DNA of 61,500 nt from Streptomyces sp. NP-1717 (GTDB taxonomy: Bacteria; Actinomycetota; Actinomycetes; Streptomycetales; Streptomycetaceae), in the NCBI RefSeq assembly GCF_022695985.1, contig NZ_JAAPBF010000022.1, positions 1-61,500 on the forward strand. The letters are read 5' to 3'. Shown piece after piece: positions 32,330-41,120 of the stretch. The notes beneath the pieces are model-generated. The model was not told the DNA's origin and did no database searches. It worked only from the letters and a program-made list of their open reading frames with translations. Every line of letters starts with the position of its first letter. Position 1 is the stretch's first letter. A program made the position numbers and the translations under genes.

Positions 32330-34080
32330 GCCTGCTCCATCGTTCGGGGCCGCGCCACCAGCGGGATGTCTTCGGCGACGTATTCGGCGGCGTCGCCCCG
32401 CGGCTGCTGGAAGAGAGCGCGGTAGTCCGGGTCGGCGGCGAGCGTCTCGTGGCTGCCCGTGGCCCGGATTCCGTTGTCCTCCACCCACACCACCAGGTCG
32501 GCGCGGCGCACGGTGGCGGCGCGGTGGGTGACGACCAGCCGGGTGCGGTGCCGCGCCGCGCGGTCCATGGCCAGGGAGACCTCCCGCTCGGTGACGGTGT
32601 CCAGGCTCGACGTGGTGTCGTCCAGCACCAGGATCCTGGCGTCCCGGCACAGAGCGCGGGCCAGGCCCAGGCGCTGGAGTTCACCGCCGGAGAGCCGCAG
32701 TCCGGCGACGGGCGTGGCCCGGCCGAGCGGCAGCCGTTCGACGAACGACTCGGCGCGGCTGTCGCGCAGCGCCTCGCGCAACGCGTCCGGCGCCACCGGC
32801 CGGTCGCCGTAGGCGACCGCGTCGGCGACGGTTTCGCCGAGCAGCACCGGCCGTTCGAAGGCGTGGGCCACGGCGTCCCGTACCGACCGCTGGTCGGCCT
32901 GCCACAGCGACATGCCGTCGATGGTCACCGCACCGGCGTCGGGCTGCCACAGCCCGCCGACGACCGCGGCCAGCGTCGACTTGCCCCCGCCCGAGCCGCC
33001 GACGACGGCGACGGTGGCGCCCGCCGGAATGTCGAGGTCGACGCCGTCGAGCAGCGCGCGGTCGCCGTCGGACACGCGCACCCCGCGCAGGCTCACGGCG
33101 CCCGTACCGGCGGGCAGCGGCGGGCCGGTGGCGCCGGCGGGCGCCGGGGTGTGCAGCACCTCGCTGATACCGGCCGCCGAGCCGCGCGCCCTGCCCAGGT
33201 GCGCGAGGGTGCCGACCTGCCGGAAGACGCCGAAGGCGTAGCCCAGATAGGTGTTGAGCGCTATCAGCTCGCCGGGGCTGACCCGTCCGGCGATCACCCC
33301 GTGCCCGGCGGTCGCCAGGACGCTGACCTGGAGGACGGCCACCAGCACGGCGAGCTTCCAGCCCACGTCCCGCTGGGCGTTCCAGAGCGCCTCGCCGTAG
33401 CGGCGCAGGTCGCGCAGCGGGACGAGTACGCGGCGGGCCTCGCGATCGGCCGTGCCGCTGGCGCGGATGGTGCGCACCCCGCTCATCGCGTCCACGAAAC
33501 GGGTGGCGAGGCCGCTGTAAGCGGTTTGGTAACGCTCGGTCAGCTCGGTCGAGCTGCCGAGGAATCCCCGGGCCAGCCGCCACACGACCGGGGCGCCCAG
33601 CAGGAAGACCAGGCCGGCAAGCGGGTCGATCAGCAGCAGTGCGACGATCCCGGCGATCGAGGTGAGCAGGGAGACGACGGCTCCGGCCATGGAGGGACCG
33701 ACCTTGGCGGTCTCGGCGGTGCCCTGCAGCAGCCGGTTCAGCAGGTCGCCCTCGGCGAACCGCCGCTGTCCGCCGAGGTCGAGGGCGAACAGGTGGCCCA
33801 GTGCCCGGTGGCGCAGCCGCCCCGTGGCCCGCGCCGCCGTGGTGGCCTCGACCAGCTCGGCCGTGAGCTGAGCCAGGGTGGAGACCGCCAGCAGGCCGAC
33901 CAGCCAGACCAGGGCGGGGCCGGTCGAATCACCGCCGAGCGCGGCGTCGATCGCGGCGGCCAGCGCCACCGGCATGGCCAGGGAGGCGGCGGCGTCGAGC
34001 AGGGCCGCCGCCAGGAACAGCGATGTCCAGCCGCCGGTCGATCTCGCCACCTGCCACAGGAGCCGATCGCGCTGCTGCAT
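32326..34080 (-). CDS. ABC exporter subunit (membrane + ATPase), first half
   Basis: 584 aa from ATG 34080 (GAGG upstream; GTG 34092 is a weaker alternative). Six membrane helices precede an ATPase with Walker A GGSGGGKST, signature RLSGGELQ and H-loop VVTHRAA. Walker B reads ILVLDDTTSSLD, so the catalytic Glu is replaced by Asp. This subunit has the canonical signature but a degenerate catalytic base while its partner has the reverse, as in asymmetric heterodimeric exporters. It follows the precursor genes directly. Confidence 0.87.
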   Translation of the reverse strand: MQQRDRLLWQVARSTGGWTSLFLAAALLDAAASLAMPVALAAAIDAALGGDSTGPALVWLVGLLAVSTLAQLTAELVEATTAARATGRLRHRALGHLFALDLGGQRRFAEGDLLNRLLQGTAETAKVGPSMAGAVVSLLTSIAGIVALLLIDPLAGLVFLLGAPVVWRLARGFLGSSTELTERYQTAYSGLATRFVDAMSGVRTIRASGTADREARRVLVPLRDLRRYGEALWNAQRDVGWKLAVLVAVLQVSVLATAGHGVIAGRVSPGELIALNTYLGYAFGVFRQVGTLAHLGRARGSAAGISEVLHTPAPAGATGPPLPAGTGAVSLRGVRVSDGDRALLDGVDLDIPAGATVAVVGGSGGGKSTLAAVVGGLWQPDAGAVTIDGMSLWQADQRSVRDAVAHAFERPVLLGETVADAVAYGDRPVAPDALREALRDSRAESFVERLPLGRATPVAGLRLSGGELQRLGLARALCRDARILVLDDTTSSLDTVTEREVSLAMDRAARHRTRLVVTHRAATVRRADLVVWVEDNGIRATGSHETLAADPDYRALFQQPRGDAAEYVAEDIPLVARPRTMEQA

Positions 34081-34182
34081 GGGAGTCCTCACTTCACGGT
34101 GTCGTGCCGGCAGGTCCGACCTGCCGAGGGGCCGACCTGCCGGCCCCGACGGCTCTGCCGAGCCGCCGGGGCCGCCTTCGAA

Positions 34183-34305
34183 TCAGAAATCGAAGGTGTA
34201 AGCGGGGCAGGTCAGCACGCTGCCGAATCCGCAACAGCCCAACTCCGAGTTCGCGGCTTCCTCGGGTTCCGGCAGCTGCTGGAGCAGCTCGACGTCAATG
34301 GCCAC
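34183..34305 (-). CDS. Lanthipeptide precursor 4
   Basis: 40 aa from GTG 34305 with GAGGAAAAAGAAG upstream. The leader DVELLQQLPEPEEAA carries the LQxLxxxE element recognised by class III/IV synthetases. The core is ELGCCGFGSVLTCPAYTFDF, with three Cys and a few Ser/Thr for lanthionine rings. It differs strongly from the other three cores in the cluster. Confidence 0.75.
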   Translation of the reverse strand: MAIDVELLQQLPEPEEAANSELGCCGFGSVLTCPAYTFDF

Positions 34306-34353
34306 GTTCTTCTTTTTCCTCTCTTCAGCGACAGGCGGCCGGCGGCCGCGCCG

Positions 34354-34512
34354 TCAGCCGTTGGTATTGGTGCAGCTGTGGCAGGACGTCAGGCCGCTGG
34401 TGCCGAAGATGGGGCAGTTCTCGGTGAGCGAGTTCCAGCAGCAGTCCATCGCGCCCAGAGTTGCCTCCTCCGTCGAAGCGAACTCTTGGAGCGCGTCCAC
34501 GGAAAGTGTCAT
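34354..34512 (-). CDS. Lanthipeptide precursor 3
   Basis: 52 aa from ATG 34512 (GGAGGTGACTCCC upstream). The leader SVDALQEFASTEEATLG has the LQEF..TEE variant. The core begins MDCCWNSLTENCPIFGTSG and ends LTSCHSCTNTNG, with five Cys and many Ser/Thr. The leader aligns with precursors 1 and 2 (TL..DALQE...TEE), the core does not. Confidence 0.8.
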   Translation of the reverse strand: MTLSVDALQEFASTEEATLGAMDCCWNSLTENCPIFGTSGLTSCHSCTNTNG

Positions 34513-34558
34513 GGGAGTCACCTCCTCTCCATGCTCGTCGGGACTTCGTGACGATGCG

Positions 34559-34711
34559 TCAGCCCGTGAACGTGCAGCCGAAACAGGTGATCACGGTCAG
34601 CTCGCAGCAGCTCGTGGGGTACAGCCAGTTGGGCAACGGGCAACAGTCGGCCAGACCACCGCTCTCCTCCGTGGCCCGCAACTCCTGAAGCGCCTCCAGA
34701 TCCAATGTCAT
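34559..34711 (-). CDS. Lanthipeptide precursor 1
   Basis: 50 aa from ATG 34711, behind GGGAGGTGAGAGACACC. The leader MTLDLEALQELRATEESGG carries LQELxxxE. The core (LADCCPLPNWLYPTSCCE, then LTVITCFGCTFTG) has six Cys and six Ser/Thr. It is identical in protein sequence to precursor 2. A leftward string of four precursor genes follows the synthetase and protease genes. Confidence 0.82.
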   Translation of the reverse strand: MTLDLEALQELRATEESGGLADCCPLPNWLYPTSCCELTVITCFGCTFTG

Positions 34712-34760
34712 GGTGTCTCTCACCTCCCCTCCGCACTCGTCGGGACTTCGTGACGACGCG

Positions 34761-34913
34761 TCAGCCCGTGAACGTGCAGCCGAAACAGGTGATCACGGTC
34801 AGCTCGCAGCAGCTCGTCGGATACAGCCAGTTGGGCAACGGGCAACAGTCGGCCAGACCACCGCTCTCCTCCGTGGCCCGCAACTCCTGAAGCGCCTCCA
34901 GATCCAATGTCAT
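34761..34913 (-). CDS. Lanthipeptide precursor 2 (identical to precursor 1)
   Basis: 50 aa from ATG 34913. The protein equals precursor 1 although a few synonymous bases differ (for example in the Tyr-Pro codons). It lies one 202-bp repeat unit upstream. The duplicated gene suggests selection for dosage or a very recent duplication. Confidence 0.82.
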   Translation of the reverse strand: MTLDLEALQELRATEESGGLADCCPLPNWLYPTSCCELTVITCFGCTFTG

Positions 34914-34947
34914 GGTGTCTCTCACCTCCCCTCCGCACTCGTCGTCG

Positions 34948-36885
34948 TCACGGACTCCACCCGCCCGCGGCCAAGAACCGCGCCATGGCCAGGTGGAGGC
35001 TCTGGGAGCCGTCCAGCGGGGTGTGCCCCGCGCCGCTCACTTCGTGATGGTGGAAGTCCACGCCGGGCACCGCGCCCAGGTCGGCGAGCCGCCGCGCCAG
35101 CGCGCGGGACTGGCCGGCGGGGACGACGTCGTCCCCGTCGCCGTGGAGGATCAGCAACGGCGCGCGCAGCCGGGGCAGTCGGCCGGGTTCGGCGAGGTCG
35201 CGCGGGCCGTGCTCGTCGACCACCCGTCGTCGGCCGCCGAGCCGGTCGATCATGGCGCGGACCGGTGACGTGGCCTCCTGGTACAGGGACTCGCCGGACA
35301 GGAACGGTGCGACGGCCACCACCCTCGACCACAGTTCGGGCTCGGCGCAGGCCGCCAGCAGCGCGAGGAACGCGCCGTAGCTGTGCCCGTAGAGCGCCGG
35401 CGGTTCCCGGTCCGCGGGCCGGTGGTCACGGATGTGAGTGGCCAGATGCAGGACGTCGGCCAGGTCGGGGCCGCCCCAGGCGTTGACCACGTGTTCGTGG
35501 AACGCCTGCCCGTAGCCGATGCTGCCGCGCGGGTTGGGCGCGATGACGGTGACGCCCGCGTCGGCGAAGACCTGGAACAGCTGGTGGAACTTGAGCCGCC
35601 ACATGCCGGCCGGCCCGCCGTGAAGGGCCAGCACGACGTGCTTGGCGGTGCGCCAGTCCTCGTGGCCGCAGACCAGGGCCTCGACATCTTCTGCCGGGCC
35701 GGGGAAGGTCTCCACGTGGCCGGGCGCCCAGGGCCACCGGCCGGCCGGGGTGCCGTCGTCGGCCTCCACCCACCGCGCCTCACCCGCCCCGGAGACGGTG
35801 GCGCCCATCAGCCGCGCGGGCGTGTCGGCTCCGACCGACAGGCACCACAGCCGTGGTGGACCCTCGTCGGTGGCGGCGGGCGCGCGCCAGGCCGCGGGAC
35901 CCAGGACCCGGCCGGCGGGCGCGGCGAGGGGGTGGACGGCGTCGCGGTGGGTGTCGAGCAGGGCGAGGTCGCAGGAGAGGCCGCTGGTGCGGCGCAGCAG
36001 CGCCCATCTGCCGTCGCCGCGCAGGGCGATCGGGCGGACCTCGCCGGCCAGCTGTTCCGGTGCCAGCAGGGTTCGCAGTGGGCCGGAGGCCGGTCCGGCG
36101 CGCAGCACGTACCTGCCGTTCCGTTCGGTGGCCACCAGCAGCGCGCCGGCCTCGGGCGCGGTCAGCAGGACCGTGTCGCCACCGGAGCCACCGGAGCCAC
36201 CGGAGCCGTCGGAGCCCTCAGAGTCGTCGTACAGGAAGTCGTGGCCGCCGTCGCCCACATGGAACACGGCGGGGCGGACGCGGCCGGCGACGCGGACGTT
36301 GACCTGGAACCGTTCGCCGGCCGGGTCGAGCCAGCCGCCGCCGCGCAGCAGCAGCGCGGGCAGTTCCCCGGCCCGCACCGGCGGGCCGGCCGGTCCGGCC
36401 GGGGAGCCCGTCAGCTTCCACGCCGTGCAGGCGGCGGCCGGGTCGTTCCCGACCCGGGTCAGGAGCAGCGCGCCGGGCCGGCCGTCCGGCAGGCCGGCGG
36501 CGGTGACGTGGTCCCCGGGCACCGAACCCACGGCGCGTTCCCCGCCGTCGGGCAGCACGACCACCAGATCATGGGAACCGGGCCGGGCCACCAGCACCAG
36601 CACGGAGCCGTCGTCGAACGGCACGATGTCGGTGGGCTGCCCCTGCGACATCACGTTGGACGCGGCCCGCTCGAAGCCGGGCACCCCGCGGCAGACCGGG
36701 GTGCCCCCGCGAAGGTCCCACGTCTCCAGGAACATCCGGCCGCGGCCGTCGGTGACCAGGGCCGCCGCCCTGTTCCCGGTGGCGGAGAAACGGAAACCGA
36801 AGCGCGATCTGAGGGTGGTCAGGGCCGCCCACTGCGAGGCCGGGGGCCGGGACCGGTCCACCACGGCGGGCGCCGCACCGCTCAT
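34948..36885 (-). CDS. Prolyl-oligopeptidase (S9) of the lanthipeptide cluster
   Basis: 645 aa. A beta-propeller-like N-terminal part (about residues 30-390) is followed by an alpha/beta-hydrolase domain. The nucleophile is in LYGHSYGAFLALL, the Asp in LHGDGDDVVP and the His in GAGHTPLDG; NPRGSIGYGQAF is the typical S9 loop. There is no signal peptide, so it acts in the cytoplasm. Its start overlaps the synthetase stop (ATGA). The likely job is trimming the precursor leader, as reported for class III clusters. A Ser/Gly repeat interrupts the propeller near residue 220. Confidence 0.85.
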   Translation of the reverse strand: MSGAAPAVVDRSRPPASQWAALTTLRSRFGFRFSATGNRAAALVTDGRGRMFLETWDLRGGTPVCRGVPGFERAASNVMSQGQPTDIVPFDDGSVLVLVARPGSHDLVVVLPDGGERAVGSVPGDHVTAAGLPDGRPGALLLTRVGNDPAAACTAWKLTGSPAGPAGPPVRAGELPALLLRGGGWLDPAGERFQVNVRVAGRVRPAVFHVGDGGHDFLYDDSEGSDGSGGSGGSGGDTVLLTAPEAGALLVATERNGRYVLRAGPASGPLRTLLAPEQLAGEVRPIALRGDGRWALLRRTSGLSCDLALLDTHRDAVHPLAAPAGRVLGPAAWRAPAATDEGPPRLWCLSVGADTPARLMGATVSGAGEARWVEADDGTPAGRWPWAPGHVETFPGPAEDVEALVCGHEDWRTAKHVVLALHGGPAGMWRLKFHQLFQVFADAGVTVIAPNPRGSIGYGQAFHEHVVNAWGGPDLADVLHLATHIRDHRPADREPPALYGHSYGAFLALLAACAEPELWSRVVAVAPFLSGESLYQEATSPVRAMIDRLGGRRRVVDEHGPRDLAEPGRLPRLRAPLLILHGDGDDVVPAGQSRALARRLADLGAVPGVDFHHHEVSGAGHTPLDGSQSLHLAMARFLAAGGWSP

Positions 36886-39656
36886 CGCCCGCCCTCCGGC
36901 GCCAGCGCGAAGTCGTCCACCATCCACCAGCGTTCGCCACCGTGGCGCAGCCGGTGCAGGAACCCGATCGAGCCGGACAGCCCGAGGTTGTAGCTGTAGG
37001 TGGTCTTCAGGGACACGTCGTCGATGGGGACGAGGCGGCCGTCGCGCTGGACGCACAGCCGGGCCAGGCAGGTGGCGTACTCCTCGGCCCATTCGCGGTA
37101 CCGCTGCTCGCCGGTGGCCGCCGCCATGTCGAGCAGGAACTCGGCATTGCCGGCGATGCCGTGGCAGTGGCTCGCGGACAGGAACCACTTCTCGGCACGG
37201 GTGGCCACCGCCGCCCGGTGCGCGGCCTCGCGGTACCTGGCCTCGCCGGTGGCCCGCCACAACCGGATCAGGAAGGTGCCGATGCCGGACGCGCCGCTGC
37301 ACCACCAGCACACCCCGTCGTGCGGCTCCTCGCCCGGCTCCGGGGGAAGGACCGGCCAGGTGATGCCGTCCCCCAGCTCCTGGGCGACGGAGAGCAGGTA
37401 GTCGCCGCCCTCGACAGCCGTCGCCAGCAGTTCGGGCCGGTCCAGATCGCGGGCGGCCGTCATCAGGAACGTGCAGATGCCGGCGACCCCGTGGGCGTAC
37501 CCCAGATGGGTCGGGCCGGTCGCGGTGCGGTCGTTGGGCGACTCGGGCAGCTGCCACAGCATCGACCCGCCGGACGGGCGGGCGGCCAGCACCGTATCGG
37601 CGCAGATCCCCACCCGCCGGGCCAGCTCCTCGTCACCGGTACGGCGCCACAGGTGGAGCTGGGCGAGGCCGGAGCCCGACACGCCGTGGGTGATGTCCGG
37701 GTTGGCCCAGGCGACCGGCAGCCGCTTCGCCCGCTGGACCGCGCGCCGCATGGCGTCCTCGTCCCCCAGCGCCTCAGCGGCCTCGTACAGCGCCCAGCAG
37801 GTGCCGGCGCGGCCGAAGAAGAGGCCGGGCAGCAGCCGTTGGTCCTGGCGGAGCCGGGCCTCCAGCCAGGTCACCGAGGTCCGCAGGGCACGCCGCACCT
37901 CGTCGGTCCCGTCGGTGTCCTTGACGGCCAGCGTGCGCCGCAGGGCGTCGATCGAGCCGGCGCAGCCCGCCTGCAGGCTCAACGAGTCGAACAGGCGCCC
38001 GTCGTAGGGCACGGCCGGCCACAGGGCCCGTTCGTCCTCGGGCGTCATCGCCACCATGAGTTCGCTGACGGCGTCGTCCAGCAGACGCTGCTGCTCGTCG
38101 GCCGGCAGCCGTACGGGGGCCGACGCCAACGCGTCGACATCGACATCGACGGTGACATCGGCGTTGGTACCGGCGTCGCGCCGCGGCAGCGAGGTGAGCA
38201 ACTCCCGTACTTGCGACAGCCCGATGCGCTTCTCCGGGTCCTGGCGCAGCAGGCCGAGCACCAGCGGTGCGAAGGTGCGCAGGGTGGGGCTGCTGCCGGC
38301 GACCGCGTTCACCAGGAACGCCAGGCGGTCGTCGAGCGGGCGCGGCTCGGGGGACGCGTCCTCGGCCAGCAGCGGGTGGATCCCGGTGCACAAGTAGAAG
38401 AGCGACGCACCCAGGCTGTACAGGTCGGTGTCCTGGCCGGGCGCGGGGTAGCGCGCCGGGCCCGTCATCTCCTCCGGCGCCACGTACCCCATCGTCATCA
38501 CCCGGGTCACCAGCTCGCCGGGACGGGTGACGAACTCGGTGTCGATCAGCACCAGGACGCCGTCGGGGGTCACCATGACGTTGTTCGGCGTCAGGTCGCG
38601 GAAGACCAGGCCCTTGTCGTGGACGACGGCGACCAGGTCGACCAGCTGCCGGGCCATCGGCAGCACCGCGTCCGCGGAGATGAGGTGGTCGGGGTGGTCG
38701 CGCATCTGACGCTCCACCCACGCGCGCAGCGTCACCCCGGGGATCTCCTCCTCGGCGAGGAAGACGTGGTCCTGGTACTCGAAGAGGGACACCGGGCGGG
38801 GCGCGATGGCCATTCCCTCGAAGAGCCGCAGGATCTCGTGCTCGTTGCGCAGATAGTCGCGGGCGTCGGTGCCGTCGAACTCCGCCGCGACGTAGGGGCG
38901 GGCCTCCTTGATGACGACGTTCTGGCCGGTGTTGCCGTCCTTCGCCCGGTAGACCCCGCCGCGGTTGGAGTGCCGGATCGCCTCGAAGACGGCGAACCGG
39001 GAGTCGAGCAGCACCTGCTGCTGACCGCGTTCCTTCTCGCCTCGTACCGGGTTCTCGTCGGCGAGGGGCGACTGGGCCCAGGGCACCGGCGCGTACCACG
39101 CCTCGCGCTTGTCCTGGAACCAGCCACCGTCGGGCGTGACCAGCATCGGCACGTACGAACCGTCGGCGTCGAGGATCTGCTGGCGTCCGGAGAAGCCGCC
39201 GAAGCGGTAGTGCACCAGGCTGCCGGGCCGGTAGCGGCGGTCGGAGAGGATCTTCGGCCCCGTCATGCCGTCGGTGACCCGGTGGAGTTCCTCGACCAGC
39301 TCCGCGAACTGCCGGTCGTCCTGGGGGTAGACGGTGATGAACTTGCCGCCGCTGCCGCGGTTGCAGCGCACCGACAGCAACTGCCGCAGCTGGGCGACAC
39401 CCTTGGCGAACTTGAAGGCGACGCCGCGTTCCAGCAGCACACGGGCGGCGTTCTGGAGGACGGTCGCCGCGGAGCTCGGCGTCGCCGAGAGGTGGATCTT
39501 CCAGCCCTGGGGGCGGGAGTAGTGCCCGGGCGGTATGACGTGGCACCACATCTCGTCCATGGAATGGTCCCACCCGTGGAGGGCGACCACCTCGTCCCTG
39601 ACGCCGAGGAAGTCGCCAACGTAGAGGTGGTCGGGGTGCTGGGGTTGGCTGCTCAC
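36882..39656 (-). CDS. lanL: Class IV lanthipeptide synthetase (LanL)
   Basis: 924 aa from GTG 39656. Domains: N-terminal phosphoserine/phosphothreonine lyase (about 1-200; HLSATPSSAATVLQNAA, RGSGGKFITVYP), central Ser/Thr-kinase-like domain (IAPRPVSLFEYQDHVFLAEE, catalytic VFRDLTPNNVMV, metal-binding LIDTE in place of DFG), and C-terminal LanC-like cyclase (about 580-924). The cyclase keeps the zinc ligands VCWWCSGASGIG and SHCHGIAGN, which separates class IV LanL from class III LanKC. It dehydrates Ser/Thr and adds Cys thiols on the four precursors downstream. Confidence 0.9.
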   Translation of the reverse strand: MSSQPQHPDHLYVGDFLGVRDEVVALHGWDHSMDEMWCHVIPPGHYSRPQGWKIHLSATPSSAATVLQNAARVLLERGVAFKFAKGVAQLRQLLSVRCNRGSGGKFITVYPQDDRQFAELVEELHRVTDGMTGPKILSDRRYRPGSLVHYRFGGFSGRQQILDADGSYVPMLVTPDGGWFQDKREAWYAPVPWAQSPLADENPVRGEKERGQQQVLLDSRFAVFEAIRHSNRGGVYRAKDGNTGQNVVIKEARPYVAAEFDGTDARDYLRNEHEILRLFEGMAIAPRPVSLFEYQDHVFLAEEEIPGVTLRAWVERQMRDHPDHLISADAVLPMARQLVDLVAVVHDKGLVFRDLTPNNVMVTPDGVLVLIDTEFVTRPGELVTRVMTMGYVAPEEMTGPARYPAPGQDTDLYSLGASLFYLCTGIHPLLAEDASPEPRPLDDRLAFLVNAVAGSSPTLRTFAPLVLGLLRQDPEKRIGLSQVRELLTSLPRRDAGTNADVTVDVDVDALASAPVRLPADEQQRLLDDAVSELMVAMTPEDERALWPAVPYDGRLFDSLSLQAGCAGSIDALRRTLAVKDTDGTDEVRRALRTSVTWLEARLRQDQRLLPGLFFGRAGTCWALYEAAEALGDEDAMRRAVQRAKRLPVAWANPDITHGVSGSGLAQLHLWRRTGDEELARRVGICADTVLAARPSGGSMLWQLPESPNDRTATGPTHLGYAHGVAGICTFLMTAARDLDRPELLATAVEGGDYLLSVAQELGDGITWPVLPPEPGEEPHDGVCWWCSGASGIGTFLIRLWRATGEARYREAAHRAAVATRAEKWFLSASHCHGIAGNAEFLLDMAAATGEQRYREWAEEYATCLARLCVQRDGRLVPIDDVSLKTTYSYNLGLSGSIGFLHRLRHGGERWWMVDDFALAPEGGR

Positions 39657-39723
39657 GGTGGCTCCCGGCGGTGAGAACGAACGCACCGGTGCTCGGCGCG
39701 GATTCACACGCTAGACAGCCCGG

Positions 39724-39778
39724 TGTCCCGGACTCCTGGGGCGGCTGTCCCATAAATGTCCCGGCTGGGAAGTCCCGG
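39724..39778. promoter_or_regulatory. Repeated (T/A)GTCCCGG elements upstream of lanL
   Basis: TGTCCCGG at 39724-39731 and 39757-39764, AGTCCCGG at 39771-39778 and a partial TGTCCC at 39746-39751 lie 68-122 bp upstream of the lanL start. They are candidate sites for the response regulator encoded at 40176. Confidence 0.35.
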
Positions 39779-40175
39779 ATTCCGGTTCCGTTCCCGGTTT
39801 TTCGGGCGATGCGCCCCGGTGCCGTCATCGCGGGCGCGGCGGTTTCGCCGGGATCGGTGTACGGACCTGAGGCAGCCGCCCGCGCGGTGGCGTCCTGCCG
39901 GACAGCTCGCGGTCGCGGCATTCTCGTGGCGGGTGACTGTGCCGCGCCACAGGCCCTGGCGGTGGGGCCGTCACGTGCGCGAAGGCAGGAGCGTTGCCGG
40001 CGCTTACGGCCCGTCCGGCGTTACCGGCATGTGCGAGGTGTGCGCGCCGGGGACCACGTGCCCGGCGGGATCCGCAGGACAGGGCCGGAGCAGGCGGCCG
40101 GGTGGCCCGGGGGGAAACTCACCACCGGGCGAGCGGACCTCTGGAGGGTGTTGCGGAGGCGGCGTCGTCCACGCC
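39779..40175. other. Gap without a convincing gene
   Basis: About 400 bp between the lanL promoter repeats and the regulator. A rightward frame from ATG 40030 begins with a Cys-rich segment (MCEVCAPGTTCPAGSAG) but runs antisense into the regulator gene and is not supported. Confidence 0.4.
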
Positions 40176-40865
40176 TCAGACGCCGAGCCCGGCTTCCCGC
40201 GCGCGCACGATCGCCTCCATCCGGTAGTGCACGTCCAGCTTGCCGAGGATCTGCGAGACGTAGTTGCGGACGGTCTTCTCCGTCAGCACCAGGTCTTTGG
40301 CGATCCGGCCGTTGTTCCAGCCGCGCGCGAGCAGGTCGAGTACCTGCGTCTCGCGTAACGTCAGCTGCGGGAACGCCGACTGGTAGGACATCGCGTACGG
40401 CTCCGAGAAGTACTCGCCCAGCCTCCGCGCGATCCCCGCGCTGAACACGGCGCCGCCCTCGGCGACGATCTCGATGGCGCGCAGCAGCTCCTGTTCGGAG
40501 GCCCGCTTGGTGATGTAGCCGTTCACCCCGGCCCGCATCGCCGCCACCACCGAGTCGTCGTCGTCCCGGACCGAGACGGCCAGCATGCGTGGGGTCCTGC
40601 CGCGCCGGGCTCCGTTCACCGCGCTCCGGGCCGGGGCGAGCCCCGACCGCAGGGCCCGGATGGCGGCCATTCCCTCGCCGCCCTCCAGCCGGGGCTCTAT
40701 CAGCACGACATCGGGCGGGGGAGACAGCTCCGGGAGCAAGGCCATCACCCCCTCGGCCGACTCCACCTCGCCCACCAGTTCAAAGCCGTCCGCGCCCACC
40801 AGGAGGTGCCGGATGCCGGCGCGGAACAGGGCCTGTTCATCGACCACCAGGACACGCACGACCAC
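40176..40865 (-). CDS. NarL/LuxR-type response regulator with altered phospho-site
   Basis: 229 aa from a GTG near 40865 (GGGAGG upstream; other GTGs close by). The receiver domain shows VLVVDEQALFRAG, VNGYITKRAS (conserved Lys) and, where the phospho-acceptor Asp is expected, DVVLIEPRLEGGEG with Glu. The LuxR-type helix-turn-helix is at the end (LTLRETQVLDLLARGWNNGR, VRNYVSQILGKLDVHYR). No sensor kinase is adjacent. It probably controls the lanthipeptide operon that starts 520 bp away on the same strand. Confidence 0.83.
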   Translation of the reverse strand: MVVRVLVVDEQALFRAGIRHLLVGADGFELVGEVESAEGVMALLPELSPPPDVVLIEPRLEGGEGMAAIRALRSGLAPARSAVNGARRGRTPRMLAVSVRDDDDSVVAAMRAGVNGYITKRASEQELLRAIEIVAEGGAVFSAGIARRLGEYFSEPYAMSYQSAFPQLTLRETQVLDLLARGWNNGRIAKDLVLTEKTVRNYVSQILGKLDVHYRMEAIVRAREAGLGV

Positions 40866-41120
40866 CACACACCTCCCAACACCCCGCTCGGGGTGCGGCA
40901 GGCGTGCCGACGGCTCTCGCGAGGACCGTCCGTCTTCTGTGCCGCGCTTCCAGCTCCGTATCCCCGACAGTGGGCACGCCGTTCCTCCCCGTTGGTCTTC
41001 GGCGCACGTGGACTGCTTGTTCACCCGCCGACCGACGAGGGGCACGATAGTCCGGGCTGGTGCCTGAATGTGCCGGTTGTTCGCCCCACAAGCGATGTGC
41101 TGTCCCACCGGTCGGAGGTG

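Larger units (their letters stand above)
34534..34937. repeat. 202-bp tandem duplication carrying precursors 1 and 2
   Basis: Units 34534-34735 and 34736-34937 are nearly identical, covering gene, ribosome site and spacer. A partial third start (CTCGTCG) follows at 34938. Confidence 0.85.

Noticed and set aside
40030..40358. Cys-rich plus-strand peptide (MCEVCAPGTTCPAGSAG...) before the regulator
   Set aside because: It has no ribosome site and continues antisense through the regulator gene. It could only be real if truncated by an unseen stop.
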